DNA of 64,000 bases. Source: Mycosphaerelloides madeirae. Its lineage: Eukaryota > Ascomycota > Dothideomycetes > Mycosphaerellales > Mycosphaerellaceae. Numbering within the stretch: position 1 is the stretch's first letter; every line of letters starts with the position of its first letter. Location: contig NHNV01000032.1 in NCBI GenBank assembly GCA_002785995.1, positions 248,001-312,000 on the forward strand, in the 5' to 3' direction. A program made the translations under genes and the position numbers. Of the stretch, positions 33,302 to 44,236 are shown in pieces. The notes beneath the pieces were generated by a model. The model saw only the letters and a program-made list of their open reading frames with translations. It did not search any database and was not told where the DNA came from.

Positions 33302-33814
33302 CTTGACGGTACAGTGGTGAGAGGGAGGAAGTTGAGAGGGTCAGTTGGCGGGGTGGTTTTGCTATGGTAGCACGGAGACATCGGACGCGTGCGCATACGG
33401 GAAAATAATAATGTCGCCATGCTTGAGCTGTATGCCTGCCTCTTCTCGTAGGAGGACATATGATCCACGTGTTGATCGTATGTTGGTGGGCGCACTGGGT
33501 TGTTGGTGGAACGAGAAGAAGGGAAGCCTCAGGTCAAAACTACAACTTTCCGTCAACATCAGTATCACCGTTCAGAACATACCGCCGATGCTGGTCTGTA
33601 TCTCCAAGATCTTCTTGCCTCGAGGCATAATCGTTGACGATCTTGTCTGCTCGTAGCGTCGCCGCTTGCCATCATGAGCGACTTTCTCTGGACCTTCTGC
33701 GTGCTCCTGCTCTTCCACCCAAGCAGAACCCACGGAGACGATCTGAAGATATCTCAGAATCTAGTCCGAAGATCCCACTGAGGTACTCGCCAAGGCCGAC
33801 TCTTTGACGCCAAC
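33302..33814. other. Intergenic, no gene seen
   Basis: 513 bp between the HCDH start and the DUF998-like remnant. Frames of about 100 codons on the plus strand and 68 on the minus strand overlap and look random. Confidence 0.35.
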
Positions 33815-34425
33815 ATGCTCCACTCGAAAAGCCACAGGACAGTAGCCTTCCTAGCAACCCTCCTCCTCACGTTGGCACCAGTCCTCTACTTCGCCACGGA
33901 GTGGGACGTGTCTCTGGCATACACGCCGTCCTACAGCTACTGGATCAACTACACCAGCGAGCTAGGCGTCTCTCTACCCTTCATCCACCCGGACACTGGC
34001 CTTCTCAATAGCTCTTCCCGAGCCGCAAAAATTAACATTATGTTCGTACTCGATCATGGGCGACGATGCTGTACTTTGCAGGCACTGGTCTATTGGCATC
34101 TTTCCCCGGAGGCCCAAAGTGTTTGGAAGACGGCACCTGGCCATTGCATCTTCTCGGAGCCATCACAACCATCGTATGCGGGAATGCAATGCCTATCCTC
34201 ATTGGCCGTGCTATAGGTCTACCGACGGACTCGAATTGTCTTTACAGCATGTTTAGCATCGCTATTGGAGTTACTGGATTGGCCGGACTTGTCATGTTCA
34301 TCATAGCCGAGTCAATGCAAGACAACCTTACGCGCGGATTCTGGCAGCGGTCGTCTATCTATACCACTCATACCTGGGACTTCGTCACGGCCTTTCTGCT
34401 CTCTCCGAGCTCTTACAACCCGTGA
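33815..34425 (+). pseudogene. Frameshifted DUF998-like membrane protein gene
   Basis: The first frame (33815 onward) begins with a membrane helix (VAFLATLLLTLAPVLYFATE) and reads YSYWINYTSELGVSLPFIHP, then NSSSRAAKINIMFVL. Similarity then moves to another frame at about 34055-34066, which continues MLYFAGTGLLASFPGG, HLLGAITTIVCGNAMPILIG and two more helices, ending at 34423-34425. The combined order of helices resembles the DUF998 family (six helices, unknown function). No GT...AG pair of normal length can bridge the two frames, so I call a frameshift. The product is cut short at its C-terminus (only about five helices). A sequencing error would look the same. Confidence 0.48.
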
Positions 34426-34589
34426 TCACCTCCGGTACAAAGCAAGATTCGAAGGGAACAGCCAACGAAACCGGATGAAGCATTGAAGCCGCATCCACCT
34501 CAGCAGTTGTTCCGTTTTCCATGATCGGCCGCTCAGCCATTTCCTCATTCTTGCCGGCCAGACAGATATGGACATGTCCGCCAACTGCG

Positions 34590-35959
34590 CTACACGTGTG
34601 CCCAGCCATTCTCGGCGAGTACCTGCATCTCGTTGATCAAGCAGACTTTTCCAGGCTCCTCGTTGTCGGGATTTTGGGTCCGCCAAGATGCCACCCTACG
34701 ACCTACAACCAAAGTTTCAAACCATGGAGTTGTCAACCATCGTCTAAGGCGATTCTCCCACAACCTCCATAGTATGATCTGGGCCTGAAACTTCATTCCA
34801 AACGGCCACTGTGCAATATGATAAGCCTCGGAACTATATCCAACGCGTACCATTGGGTTGACCCATACACCTTTCTCGGACGATTGAGGGTTGTCGACAT
34901 GGATGAGGCAGCACTCTGAACCCTCGAGATGATACTCGGCAAGCGAGTCTGAGACTCCTCGAAAGAGCAACGGATGGGAGGCGTTGTGAAATGGCTGGGC
35001 GTCTATCGAGACTATTCAACTCAGCAGGAAGCCCATATTTATAAGCCTCGAAGAGCCGAACTTACCAGCACCGTTCCAGCAACTGGCCACAGGAACCGGT
35101 TGACCAGATTTGATCGCGCTACGGGAACTCCGAGATCTAAAGTATGGCCAAGTCTGCATGATCGCGGCATGCCCTTCATCATCCCTAAGCGCAAACGTAT
35201 CGTAGAAATAGGGCGGTTTTGCAAAGTCAAGGGCACAAGCGGCAGCATATTCACCGGACCGTGTGTTGAGAAGATTGAGGATGTCATCGAGCTGTACCAA
35301 ATCAGCAAATGAGCGGTGACTCTAGAGATTCGGCGTTCCCTTACCTCGAGCACAACGTCGTTGAGCCAGAGTATCTTGTCGAAATACTCGCGCTCTTCAG
35401 CAAGCTCTTCGAGAGGCTTCATGGCCAAATTACGCAGGTGTGCAAGATATGGGATGCGCCTCGGCTCGATTCGATTTCTAGGCGTACGAATCCAGCCTGA
35501 GCCCGTGGGAGTCTGGTTGATCTCATCTCTATGCGTCGTTTCGCTCAACACGATACTCCGACGGACTCCAAGAATCTCGAGTTGCATATCCAAGCTCCGC
35601 AAAGCGTCTTTCGTGCCGTCCCAGCTGCCATTTTCTCGTATCGATATGAAGACGTTATCTGGGCTCAGGTGCTCCGCCAATTCGACGATCGTCGGGATCC
35701 AGAGCTTCCGGAGAATAGCCTCGTTGTTCCAGAATGTACTTGCAATGAAGATCTTTTGCATTCCAGCTGCAAGCTCTGGTCTTTGGAAGCTCTGGGCCCT
35801 CCTGTTTGAAAAGTACACCAGTCCCACATCAATGATTGTGGCGATTAGAAGTATTGCCAACAGTATGCTAAGGGTGCGCAGTCTTCGAGATGATCGTGAC
35901 AGCCTGTGGAGTAAGTGCCATCCAGTTCGAAGCCTCGTGATCATATCTGCCATCCACAT
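34590..35959 (-). CDS. Alpha-1,3-mannosyltransferase, CMT1 type (GT69)
   Basis: Three exons, 417 aa: 35959-35345, 35291-35066 and 35002-34590 (1254 nt). Introns are 53 and 63 bp. A single membrane helix (about 28-52, LRTLSILLAILLIATIIDV) precedes the luminal part, a type II Golgi layout. The body has KIFIASTFWNNEAIL, VFISIRENGSWDGTKDALR, RIPYLAHLRNLAM and FDKILWLNDVV. These match the cryptococcal mannosyltransferase 1 family, which adds mannose from GDP-mannose to wall or capsule glycans; the LND probably belongs to the metal or nucleotide site. The ATG at 35941 (MITRL) is an equally good start. The stop is 165 bp from the convergent DUF998-like remnant. Confidence 0.88.
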
Positions 35960-36355
35960 CGACCGCCCTTGCGAAGCACGGCAAGTTATCGTGACAGCAA
36001 TAAACTGGCACGACTAGTCATGATCTATGTGGGGAGACGAAAGGTCTTATAAAGCACGGCATTTCTCAGTTTCACTAAGGATCAGGGCTTCGCCAAGTTC
36101 GCTTTGACACCAGGCTTAGTGAATCCTGCTCCCAAGCGAATCTTCGAGGGCTGACGTGGCTGCGCGGTGCACTGGTGAGGCACATTTAGAACGACACTTC
36201 GATCGTACTAACACTTCCGAAACTAAATCGGGGACCAGTGATGATTTTCCTCAAATCGGCTTGATTGATATGCCAAGAGAGATTTGAGTTTATCTACAAA
36301 CGAGTGTGCTCCCATTGATTCCCGTACCAGAAGGACAGGTCCATTAGCGTCCACC
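35960..36355. other. Intergenic, no gene seen
   Basis: 396 bp made of the GT69 promoter and the 3' flank of the small secreted gene. The cysteine-rich alternative frame of that gene runs into this segment as far as about 36297. Confidence 0.35.
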
Positions 36356-36731
36356 TCATATTATATATCGCCCTGATCCAAGGAGCAGAACAAGATTCAC
36401 CCTCGGTGTCAACGCAAATAGTGCCAATATCGCCTCCACAGTCCGTGCAACTACCATGCTCGCTCGTGTAGCAGTTGCTTCGCCAATAACACCATGACCG
36501 CCAACGTGGACACAGTTAGTGCATGGTGCTTGACGCCCTGTCAAGGAGCGAGGCTATAGAAGATCAGTCAAAATGTCAGACAGGTGAAGGGGGCAATTGC
36601 AGACTCACAACTTCGCGGACCATCGATATGTTACCGTCCTCTCCATGGACAACTTCCATGCCCATCTGAGTAGGGAGGATGTTTGCCATGGCGCCGATGG
36701 AGAGGGTGGCGATGAGTGTGAAGGCTTTCAT
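36356..36731 (-). CDS. Small secreted protein, frame of second exon in doubt
   Basis: Exon 1 (36731-36609) encodes MKAFTLIATLSIGAMA, a signal peptide, then a short acidic segment. A 55-bp intron (36554-36608, GTGAGT...TAG) leads to exon 2 (36553-36356), giving 106 aa with CTNC near the middle and an odd hydrophobic, Cys-free tail. In another frame of the same exon the downstream DNA reads SEHGSCTDCGGDIGTIC and then VDTEGESCSAPW, which looks far more like an apoplastic small cysteine-rich protein. A 1- or 2-base indel near 36465 would switch between them. It is therefore either a broken effector-like gene or the 106-aa form is correct. Confidence 0.5.
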
Positions 36732-39047
36732 GATTGATGATGATGAATGGATTGTTTTGGAGGTGGTTTTGTGTTGATCGGAGGTGTGATCGGAGTGCTT
36801 GTGGTTGCTTACTGGTCCTTAGAGTCGAGAAAGGACGTGTCTTTTATATCCCAGCTCGACTCACTCACTCTGGCAGGTATGCTATTACCTTTGCCGATGT
36901 CCTGTTGCTGATCTCTTGCCACGGCTCCTCGGCGTCAACTCCCTACTGATCATTCTCCCAGATCGACTTCGAAATCGACCTCATCGCCAGCGTCATCCAT
37001 GCACGCGTCTTCCTTTTGGTGTTCCTATGCGAAGCACACATCCAGTGATGGAACTGTCTCATAAAAGCGTACCTCATCTCAGGCAGTTAGGAGAAGGCGA
37101 TCGCTATTGTTGTTGGACGATGAATCAAACCAATGCACAGTCTTAGGCGACAAATGAAGAATCGACGTAGCATGCAATCCTCAGGAGCGGGTAGCATCGC
37201 TTCCAAGAATAGTAGAGGCGCTTTGGGTGCGCTTCTCCGTCGGCTTGTGGAGAACAGAGCCTCATGAGACATCGATCCGTGACGATCCACTTCGTATTGC
37301 TTATTGGGAGTAGGATTTGGAAACGTTATGCCATGCAGCCACCGGCGAGGAATTCAGCTTCAGGAAGTCGAGAAGCAAATGAGCCCTGCTGAAGACGTAT
37401 AATCGTTCCTTTTTCCTGTAAGGCCACGGAGCAATACCCTTCAACCGTCCGTAATAGCAATAGAACAAGGTCCATGGACTTTTGAGACTTCAAGAAAAGC
37501 TTGTACTCAAGTGAAGTTCACGATTGTGGAGAAGAAAGGTCCCTATCTTAGATGAGCGGAGAGACATCTTAAGGTATAATGTCTTGGTCGCGATCTGGTT
37601 TCCTTCGCTCCAAAATGAACGCGTCCTTACCTTCCCTCCACTCCCACCTCCAACCAACAACCTCGTCCGAGGACTCATCGAGCCCTAGATTGCTCGAGCA
37701 ATCGGGGCACAAAGGCAATGTCCGCGGTATAGCCTCTTCCGATTGGTAGCAATATGGTTACTTCACGATTCGAGCTTAAGACGAGATGAGCCACGTACGA
37801 GACAATATGCCGCACTCGAGCATGTTGTCCAGCGCGTGTGCTCATGCAGAAGGTGACGACGCATGTTGTCGTATAATGAATCTGGTCGGCGATCTGTCTG
37901 GTGTAGATGGTAGTTCGCTACTTGAAGCTGAGTCAGACTGGATGATTGTGCTATGCGATGGAGGATTCTCGTATGCGTTGCGAAAGTAGATGGGACACAT
38001 GGACAAGTCCAGTATGCCATGTGAGAAGGGATGTTCTGAAACGACTTCATGTTCTTCCCTCTCTGCTAGGGGGTGCCTTGTCGTTCCTATCAAGTTAGCC
38101 ATCGAAAGCAAGATTGCTCGACGTTTGCGGATTTTCGGATTAAAATCATCTCCATAGATTCCCAAGGAGGTGCGCAATATGTAGCGTCAGGTCTGCTCTG
38201 CGCCCTGAAGTCTGTAATCTTCACTGATTGGCCTGAGGAAACTTCCAAACACGTAACGAGTACAGTGGAGGATCCTAATGGAAATGTCGGACGATTCGGT
38301 CACTCGCTCGAGCCCGCTCTTGCAAGTCCAACATGGCAGCTCCTGTGGAAGCGCTCCTACATTCCTCTTACATCTGTGACAAGATCAGCTAGCGAGTGCT
38401 AGGACTCTCGTATTACCGTACGACCCATGTCCATTATATCCGGCATTGCGCGTATCCGGAGCGACATTGGACAGCTCGATCGGTGAGTCCATGGGGCCTG
38501 CAGCGGCGAGATCGAATGCGTCCGTTCGAATTACACGGGGAGCTCAAGATGACATTATCCCCATGTGTATCGTGACTGGCGGAAGGGGTTCACTGGCATG
38601 GCTCGCTCGTAGATGTTTGACGTGTGTGAAGAGAGAAGCGAGGAAGAAGCAGTGAACTCGACTAAGAGCTTCCCCCGAAAGCGCTAACTAGGGGCCTCGC
38701 TTGGCTCGCGGGCCGCGTGGTTGAACTCAAATCCCGTTTCCGCACCAACCTCGATGGATGTCCTAAAATCCTTCACATTGCGCATCCTCCTACTTCGTAC
38801 ATCCACCAACGGGGAGCCACGAAGCATGCAGTACTCTGAACGCCCTTGCGTGAGCACATGAGGAAAAACTAAGTGCTTACTTACTCTGGACGGGATGAGC
38901 ATGTCTCACAGGCATCTTGCCACGCGCTCTGACACACCTGGATCAGCAGGTTTGCTAGAGACAGCTTCTCCGATGCTCACATTGTCGTTACAGTCATATC
39001 ATCATTTCACGCATCCTCAGGGTGAGCGTCGTCCGTGAGGCCACAGA
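36732..39047. other. 2.3-kb gene-poor stretch
   Basis: Only short frames on both strands, all overlapping and without recognisable domains, signal peptides or plausible splice chains. I see no repeat longer than a few bases. It may hold unrecognised non-coding RNA, regulatory DNA or fully decayed sequence. Confidence 0.35.
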
Positions 39048-40154
39048 ATGAGCGGAAGGCTGCTCTTAAGGAGGCACACATGGCTTGCCAGCATTGCTGT
39101 GCTGGTGGTGATTATCCTGGGAATTCATCAGCACAACAGCTCGCGGGATCACCATCTTCACCCATATGAACCGCTCGCCCCTGTCAATCACGAAAACTCG
39201 CAATCTCCTGACTGGAAGACTACTTGTTACTTGCACGGTTTCTCCCAGATCAATCGGCCACGCAGAGTGTACGACCTGGTTCTCTTCTCGACTGAACTCG
39301 ACTGGCTCGAGATCCGCTTGCACACACACGGTCCGTACGTCGACTACTTTGTCATCATCGAATCTCCGACGACTTTCACGAACAAGCCCAAGCCCTTACT
39401 TCTGCGCGAAAACTGGGAGCGATTCAAGAACTTCCACAACCAGATCATCTACAGGGTGGTAGAGGATCCCATCACCAGTTCGAGTCACTGGGATCATGAA
39501 GACTTTTTGCGGAATTCTCTCTTTCACGCGGTGTTCCCAAGCCTGGAACCACACCAAGCGGCCCAAAAGAACGATGTCCTTATCGTAAGCGACATGGACG
39601 AGCTGATCAGACCAGACGCACTGCTTCTTCTGCGACATTGCGCTTTCCCGAAGCGTCTAACACTGCGATCTGACTTCTACTATTACTCCTTCCAGTGGCT
39701 TCACAGAGGGGAGCAATGGGCTCATCCACAAGCATCAGTCTTCGGAGGAACTATCGGAAGCACTCTGCCTCCAAACGACCTCCGTATGGACCTCCTAGGC
39801 CCGGGCCTGCTTCCTTTAGCAGCATTTTGGCGATGGTGGAACCGTGCTACGCTCTGGAACGCTGGCTGGCATTGCTCCAGCTGCTTCTCTACCCTTAAGG
39901 AAATGCAGACGAAGATGCAAAGCTTCTCACACCAAGGCTGGAATACCCAGCAAAACCGAGAGACAAGAACCATGATACATCGGGTGAGAAATGGGCTCGA
40001 TATATTTGACCGGCCGGGTGAATTGTACGACAAGGTCGCGAACAACAAGGACGTCCCGCAATATATCCTGGAGCAGTTTGAGCGGGTGGGGAGGTTTAAG
40101 TATTTGCTGAATCGCGACGGCGAGGATGCTGGCTTCGAGGATTTTACCAACTAA
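39048..40154 (+). CDS. Glycosyltransferase family 17 protein
   Basis: Single exon, 368 aa. Residues 10-27 (HTWLASIAVLVVIILGI) form a membrane anchor, making a type II Golgi protein. The catalytic part begins at about 70 with RVYDLVLFSTELDWLEIRL, then YVDYFVIIESPTTFTN. DVLIVSDMDELIRPDALLLL contains the DxD-like DMDE motif. This is the signature of GT17, the family of animal MGAT3, which adds bisecting GlcNAc to N-glycans. Fungal members are uncharacterised to my knowledge, so the donor and acceptor are open. DFYYYSFQWLH and the GWHCSSCFST segment are also conserved features. The last 30 residues are acidic. Confidence 0.9.
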   Translation: MSGRLLLRRHTWLASIAVLVVIILGIHQHNSSRDHHLHPYEPLAPVNHENSQSPDWKTTCYLHGFSQINRPRRVYDLVLFSTELDWLEIRLHTHGPYVDYFVIIESPTTFTNKPKPLLLRENWERFKNFHNQIIYRVVEDPITSSSHWDHEDFLRNSLFHAVFPSLEPHQAAQKNDVLIVSDMDELIRPDALLLLRHCAFPKRLTLRSDFYYYSFQWLHRGEQWAHPQASVFGGTIGSTLPPNDLRMDLLGPGLLPLAAFWRWWNRATLWNAGWHCSSCFSTLKEMQTKMQSFSHQGWNTQQNRETRTMIHRVRNGLDIFDRPGELYDKVANNKDVPQYILEQFERVGRFKYLLNRDGEDAGFEDFTN

Positions 40155-40943
40155 TGCAGATTGTTTGGGACCTCCTTTACTTCAACAATAGCTATCTATC
40201 CGCAGCAGCGTTGATTCCTGCACTGATAAATGTTTCTCGTCAGCCCTATAAATCTACGAGATAGAGTGAGATGATCTCCCGCACAGTTCGCATGTCCGCG
40301 GTACGAACCTTTCAATGCCGAACCAAACTACCACCACTCCCGACAACCTCACCTCAAACGATTACCCGACTGTACTACTTCCAGACCGCCAGCTCTCCTG
40401 CACCCACGTCTGTCAGCGACACCGAACGACACATTCAAGGTCAACCCCAACCCTATGACCTCAACGACAACCAAAAGTCATCGCGGAGCCCGAATCCCGA
40501 TTCCTTCCGCAATCCCGAAAACGAGGCAGCCACGAGCTTCATGTCTTGTTTCACATGCTGCGTATTCTCATTGTCACGAGCAAGCTCACAAACATAAGAA
40601 GAAGCTCGCGAGAATGGCGTCTTGGTACTGTGGTGAGCAACTCACGGTTCTCCCCGAGGTGCAAGCTCGACCCTGACATTCTTTTGTTGAGTTCCGTGTC
40701 TCGGTCATTTACTGCGTGGAGTCATTGCGGAATATTGGGGGATGACACTGCAGCGTGGGAGACGGGTCTCGACGATAACAACACAGGGACTCACGGGGAG
40801 CAAGGCAAGCGATTCTCCTGTTGCTTCCCGCCCTTCTTCCTCTTCCTCTCCTCTGAACTTTTACGAGCCTTTTTGTTATACTGTCAGAATAGTTTTTTGT
40901 TTGTTGTTGGTGCCTCTTATTTGTTGTGATTTCTAGCGCTGAG
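40155..40943 (+). other. Upstream region of the NADH dehydrogenase gene
   Basis: 789 bp. An open frame at 40271-40597 (108 codons, starting MISRTVRMSAVRTFQC) has a basic start like a mitochondrial presequence and a polar, Pro/Gln-rich body. It has no domain and ends in a cysteine-rich tail that looks random. It could be a small gene or an upstream frame in the leader. T/C-rich sequence at 40820-40930 looks like a core promoter. Confidence 0.3.
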
Positions 40944-42964
40944 ATGAGCTCCCTGATGACCCGGAGAGTAGCGAGAAACTTCGCAGCTGCGGGAGATATG
41001 GCATTGTTCCCTCACATTCTACCGAGGCCGGCATTGCGAATACCGTGTCGTAACGTCGCTGGTCAAAGGAGGAGCATCACCATCAAGCAGCTCGAAGCCG
41101 CGAAGAACGGTAAGACGCATCCAAGTCCTTCACTGAACCGTTCACTGACAACCACAGACCGCGAGCGAGTAGTCATCCTCGGCAGCGGTTGGGCAGGCTA
41201 CAATCTTGCCCGCAGTCTCAATCCCAAGAAGTTTCAAACCGTCGTCGTCTCCCCCCGGTCTTACTTCGTCTTCACGCCCCTCCTAGCCTCTACCTCCGTC
41301 GGCACGCTCGAATTCCGCACCGCTCTCGAGCCCGTCCGCTCCCGGCAAAGCAAATACGAGTATATTCAAGGCCGCGCGGATGCCGTCGATTTCGGCAAAA
41401 AGCAGATTATGGTGCGGGAGACGGTTCGCGATCCCAATCAAGGCCTGTTGATGACGAGAGCGGGTGTCAAGGATGATCGGCCGTTGGAGATGAGGATCGA
41501 GGCTAGTCGAGGAGAGCTGTTTTCAATGTCGTATGACAAGCTGGTGATTGGTGTGGGGAGCTATAGCCAAACATTTGGCATTCCGGGAGTGAAAGAGAAC
41601 GCGTTCTTTTTGAAGGATGTGCAGGACGCCAGGAAGATCCGCAACAAGCTGCTGTCATGTTTCGAAACCGCAGCTCTTCCGACGACACCAGTTGCATTGA
41701 AGAAGCAGTTGCTCAATTTTGCGGTCGTGGGAGGCGGTCCGACTGGGATCGAATTCTCAGGCGAATTGCAGGATATCGTCAAGGACGACATGTCGCGGCT
41801 CTACCCTCAACTGATGGAACACGTCCAGATCACCGTGTACGATGTAGCGGACAAGATTCTGCCGATGTTCGACGACGAGCTTGGAAAGTATGCGGTCGAG
41901 CATTTCGTTCGAGAAGGTGTTACGATCAGGACCAGTCACAAAATCAACGAGCTCTCGAGAGGCTTCCCAAACATCGACGGTACGGGTATCCTAAACCACG
42001 ACGTCAAAGCGAGCGGGTTTACTTTGAAGCTGCAGAACGGCGAGGAGTCCGAAATTGGCTGTGGCCTTGTCGTGTGGAGTACAGGACTCATGAGCAACCC
42101 TTTCATTGAGAAGGGTTTGAGTGAAGCCTTCAACGCACCGGCCAGCTGCGTGCGAATGTTGAACGATATCAATGCGAGCCCGGATTCGTGTGCGGATTGG
42201 AGAGTACAGAAACACGCACGATCCGGAGGCGTCCTGACCGATGATTTCTTGCGCGTTCAATTGGACGCGGCCGACCACCACGAGGACAAGCCAGCTGCCA
42301 TTTTGCGGGACGTTTTCGCGCTCGGTGAGCCAAGTGGAAGGCCGATCCCTCTGAAACATCTACTGACACTGTTCCCTTTGCCTTAGGTGATTGTGCCACG
42401 ATTGACGGTACACAATATCCAGCAACGGCCCAGGTGGCATCGCAAAAGGCGAAATGGTTGGCCAAGAAGTTCAATAAGGGTGACATCAATACGCGCGGTT
42501 TCTCGTTTGTGAGTGCTCTCGACGCTGATGTAGGAGGTGAGAAGACTGACTTTCCCTGCAGGCAAGCCAAGGCATCATGGCGTATGTCGGAGCATACAAG
42601 GCGATCGTACAACTCAACAGCGGGAGCGTCTCCGGGCGCACGGCCTGGCTGATGTGGAGGGGTGCATATTTGACAAAGTCGATCTCGTGGTAAGAAATCG
42701 ACGCGAATAGGGCATTCACTTGTGTAGTAAGACGCTCACTGACCTTCCTCTAGGAGAAATCGCATCCTGATCCCGATGTACTGGTAAGTAGGAAGGATCC
42801 TGCAGCAGATCAGTACATGCAGAAACTGACATCCTTCGTTTGACAGGTTCATCAACTGGGTAAGTTGGATATTTGGAAGACATCCTAGTACGAGCACTGC
42901 GTGAGGATGACGACTGACGGCAGACTCTTTCTAGGCCTTTGGTCGCGATATTTCGCGCTTCTGA
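40944..42964 (+). CDS. Alternative NADH:ubiquinone oxidoreductase (type II, NDE/NDI)
   Basis: Seven exons, 551 aa: 40944-41109, 41158-42324, 42387-42508, 42562-42689, 42754-42783, 42847-42859 and 42935-42964 (1656 nt). The first 60 residues are basic and Ser/Ala-rich, a mitochondrial presequence. ERVVILGSGWAGYNLAR is the FAD-binding motif. LNFAVVGGGPTGIEFSGEL is the NADH-binding motif. VFALGDCA and then AQVASQKAKWLAKKFN are restored across intron 2. The C-terminus SW-RNRILIPMYW-FINW-AFGRDISRF is the membrane-anchoring tail, built from three tiny exons of 30, 13 and 30 nt. The enzyme passes electrons from NADH to ubiquinone without pumping protons. There is no EF-hand insertion, so calcium regulation is not indicated. 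Whether it faces the matrix or the intermembrane space cannot be told here. Confidence 0.93.
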
Positions 42965-44236
42965 GAGCGGTCAAGTGTCACGGTGGTAGTAGGGATTTTC
43001 CGAGACAGGCTCGTGACCATCGCCTCACCTTCTGAGCGACCGTTGAGATCTCCCAGCGCTTATCTCGGAATGACGCGGCGAGGGGACCCTGATGCGCCTG
43101 CAACCAGGTGTATTTTCTGTCGGCTGGTCTCGGCAGCGTCGGCATGGCACAGACGAGTAGCCTTCCCCGGCGTTGGCAATGCTCGGATGTTGACGTTCGC
43201 GGGCTTGGGTATGCCCAAAGCGAACAGGAGGCGCAAAACGTGGCGGCCGGGATTCCAGAAACACGCGGAGAAAGCGAGAGAGATCGCATCAGGAGAGCGC
43301 AGCGCAGAGACGGTGGAGACGACGGAAAGTAAATTAGAGTTCATATCGATTAGCGGTGCCCTCGGTGGCAGTCGCTGTGAATATGACGATCAGCTGCTCT
43401 GACACACCAGCAGGCGCCTGGCTACAGAAATGCACGGCGGATTGGCGCTGGTGGTGTGTTCCTCAGGCACGGCAGGGACGGTGAGGACAAGAGTTGACGT
43501 TCCGATAGGAGAAACGGATGCCTTGTGCTGCGGAGGTGTTCGATAACTACCCCTGACGATGAGCGACGAGGAGTCTGCACGCGCGCAGAGGTACCACGGA
43601 GGCTTAGGTAATCGGGCGTTGGCCAGCAGATGCGACTACCGAATCACCGCAAATAACATCGAGCAACCAACACACGCAAGAGCCAAGAGGGGGCCGCTCC
43701 TATCAGTGTTCCCCCTCACTGCTACATGCTCCCAGCAGCACCACCCCACACACGCCGTACCACACCCGGCCTGTCGCCGCGAGACATCCTGAGGCGACTG
43801 AGACCTGAAACAGCGCTGCCGTCCAATCACAACAGTCAACTGCCGCTCGCGCTTGCCCTCTGCGTGCTCCCTCTCCTGTGCACCTTCCTCAATCGCTCCT
43901 TCTTTCAGCCTAGCACCCGACTTTCACTTTCGGCCTCGTGTGCTCCTCCAATTCCTTCCACACCACCACCACACCACCATCCCCTCCCACCACCGCGACC
44001 TTCACGACACCCACCGCCCTCATTGTCGCATTCGCCATCGCCATTCGCCGCCGTCGTGCCCCCAAGTGTGCGACAGTCGGCTGCTCGCCTCACTACGCCG
44101 TGCGACGCAAGGAGGCATTTGCGCGACGACTCGGCTCAAAGAGCGCATTCCACTTTGTCTGCCCGCCTCAATCGCGAAATTGCCAGCTCTTCGGCCTTGG
44201 GGCCGCCGGCGACCATCTTCGTCCTGATCGCGCACC
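42965..44236. other. Intergenic and long C-rich leader of the RasGAP gene
   Basis: 1.27 kb. The first half has overlapping random frames. From about 43700 to 44236 the plus strand is strongly C/T/A with few G, typical of a long fungal 5' leader. Frames there are low-complexity Pro/His/Ser and several are closed upstream ATG frames. I do not call a gene. Confidence 0.4.
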
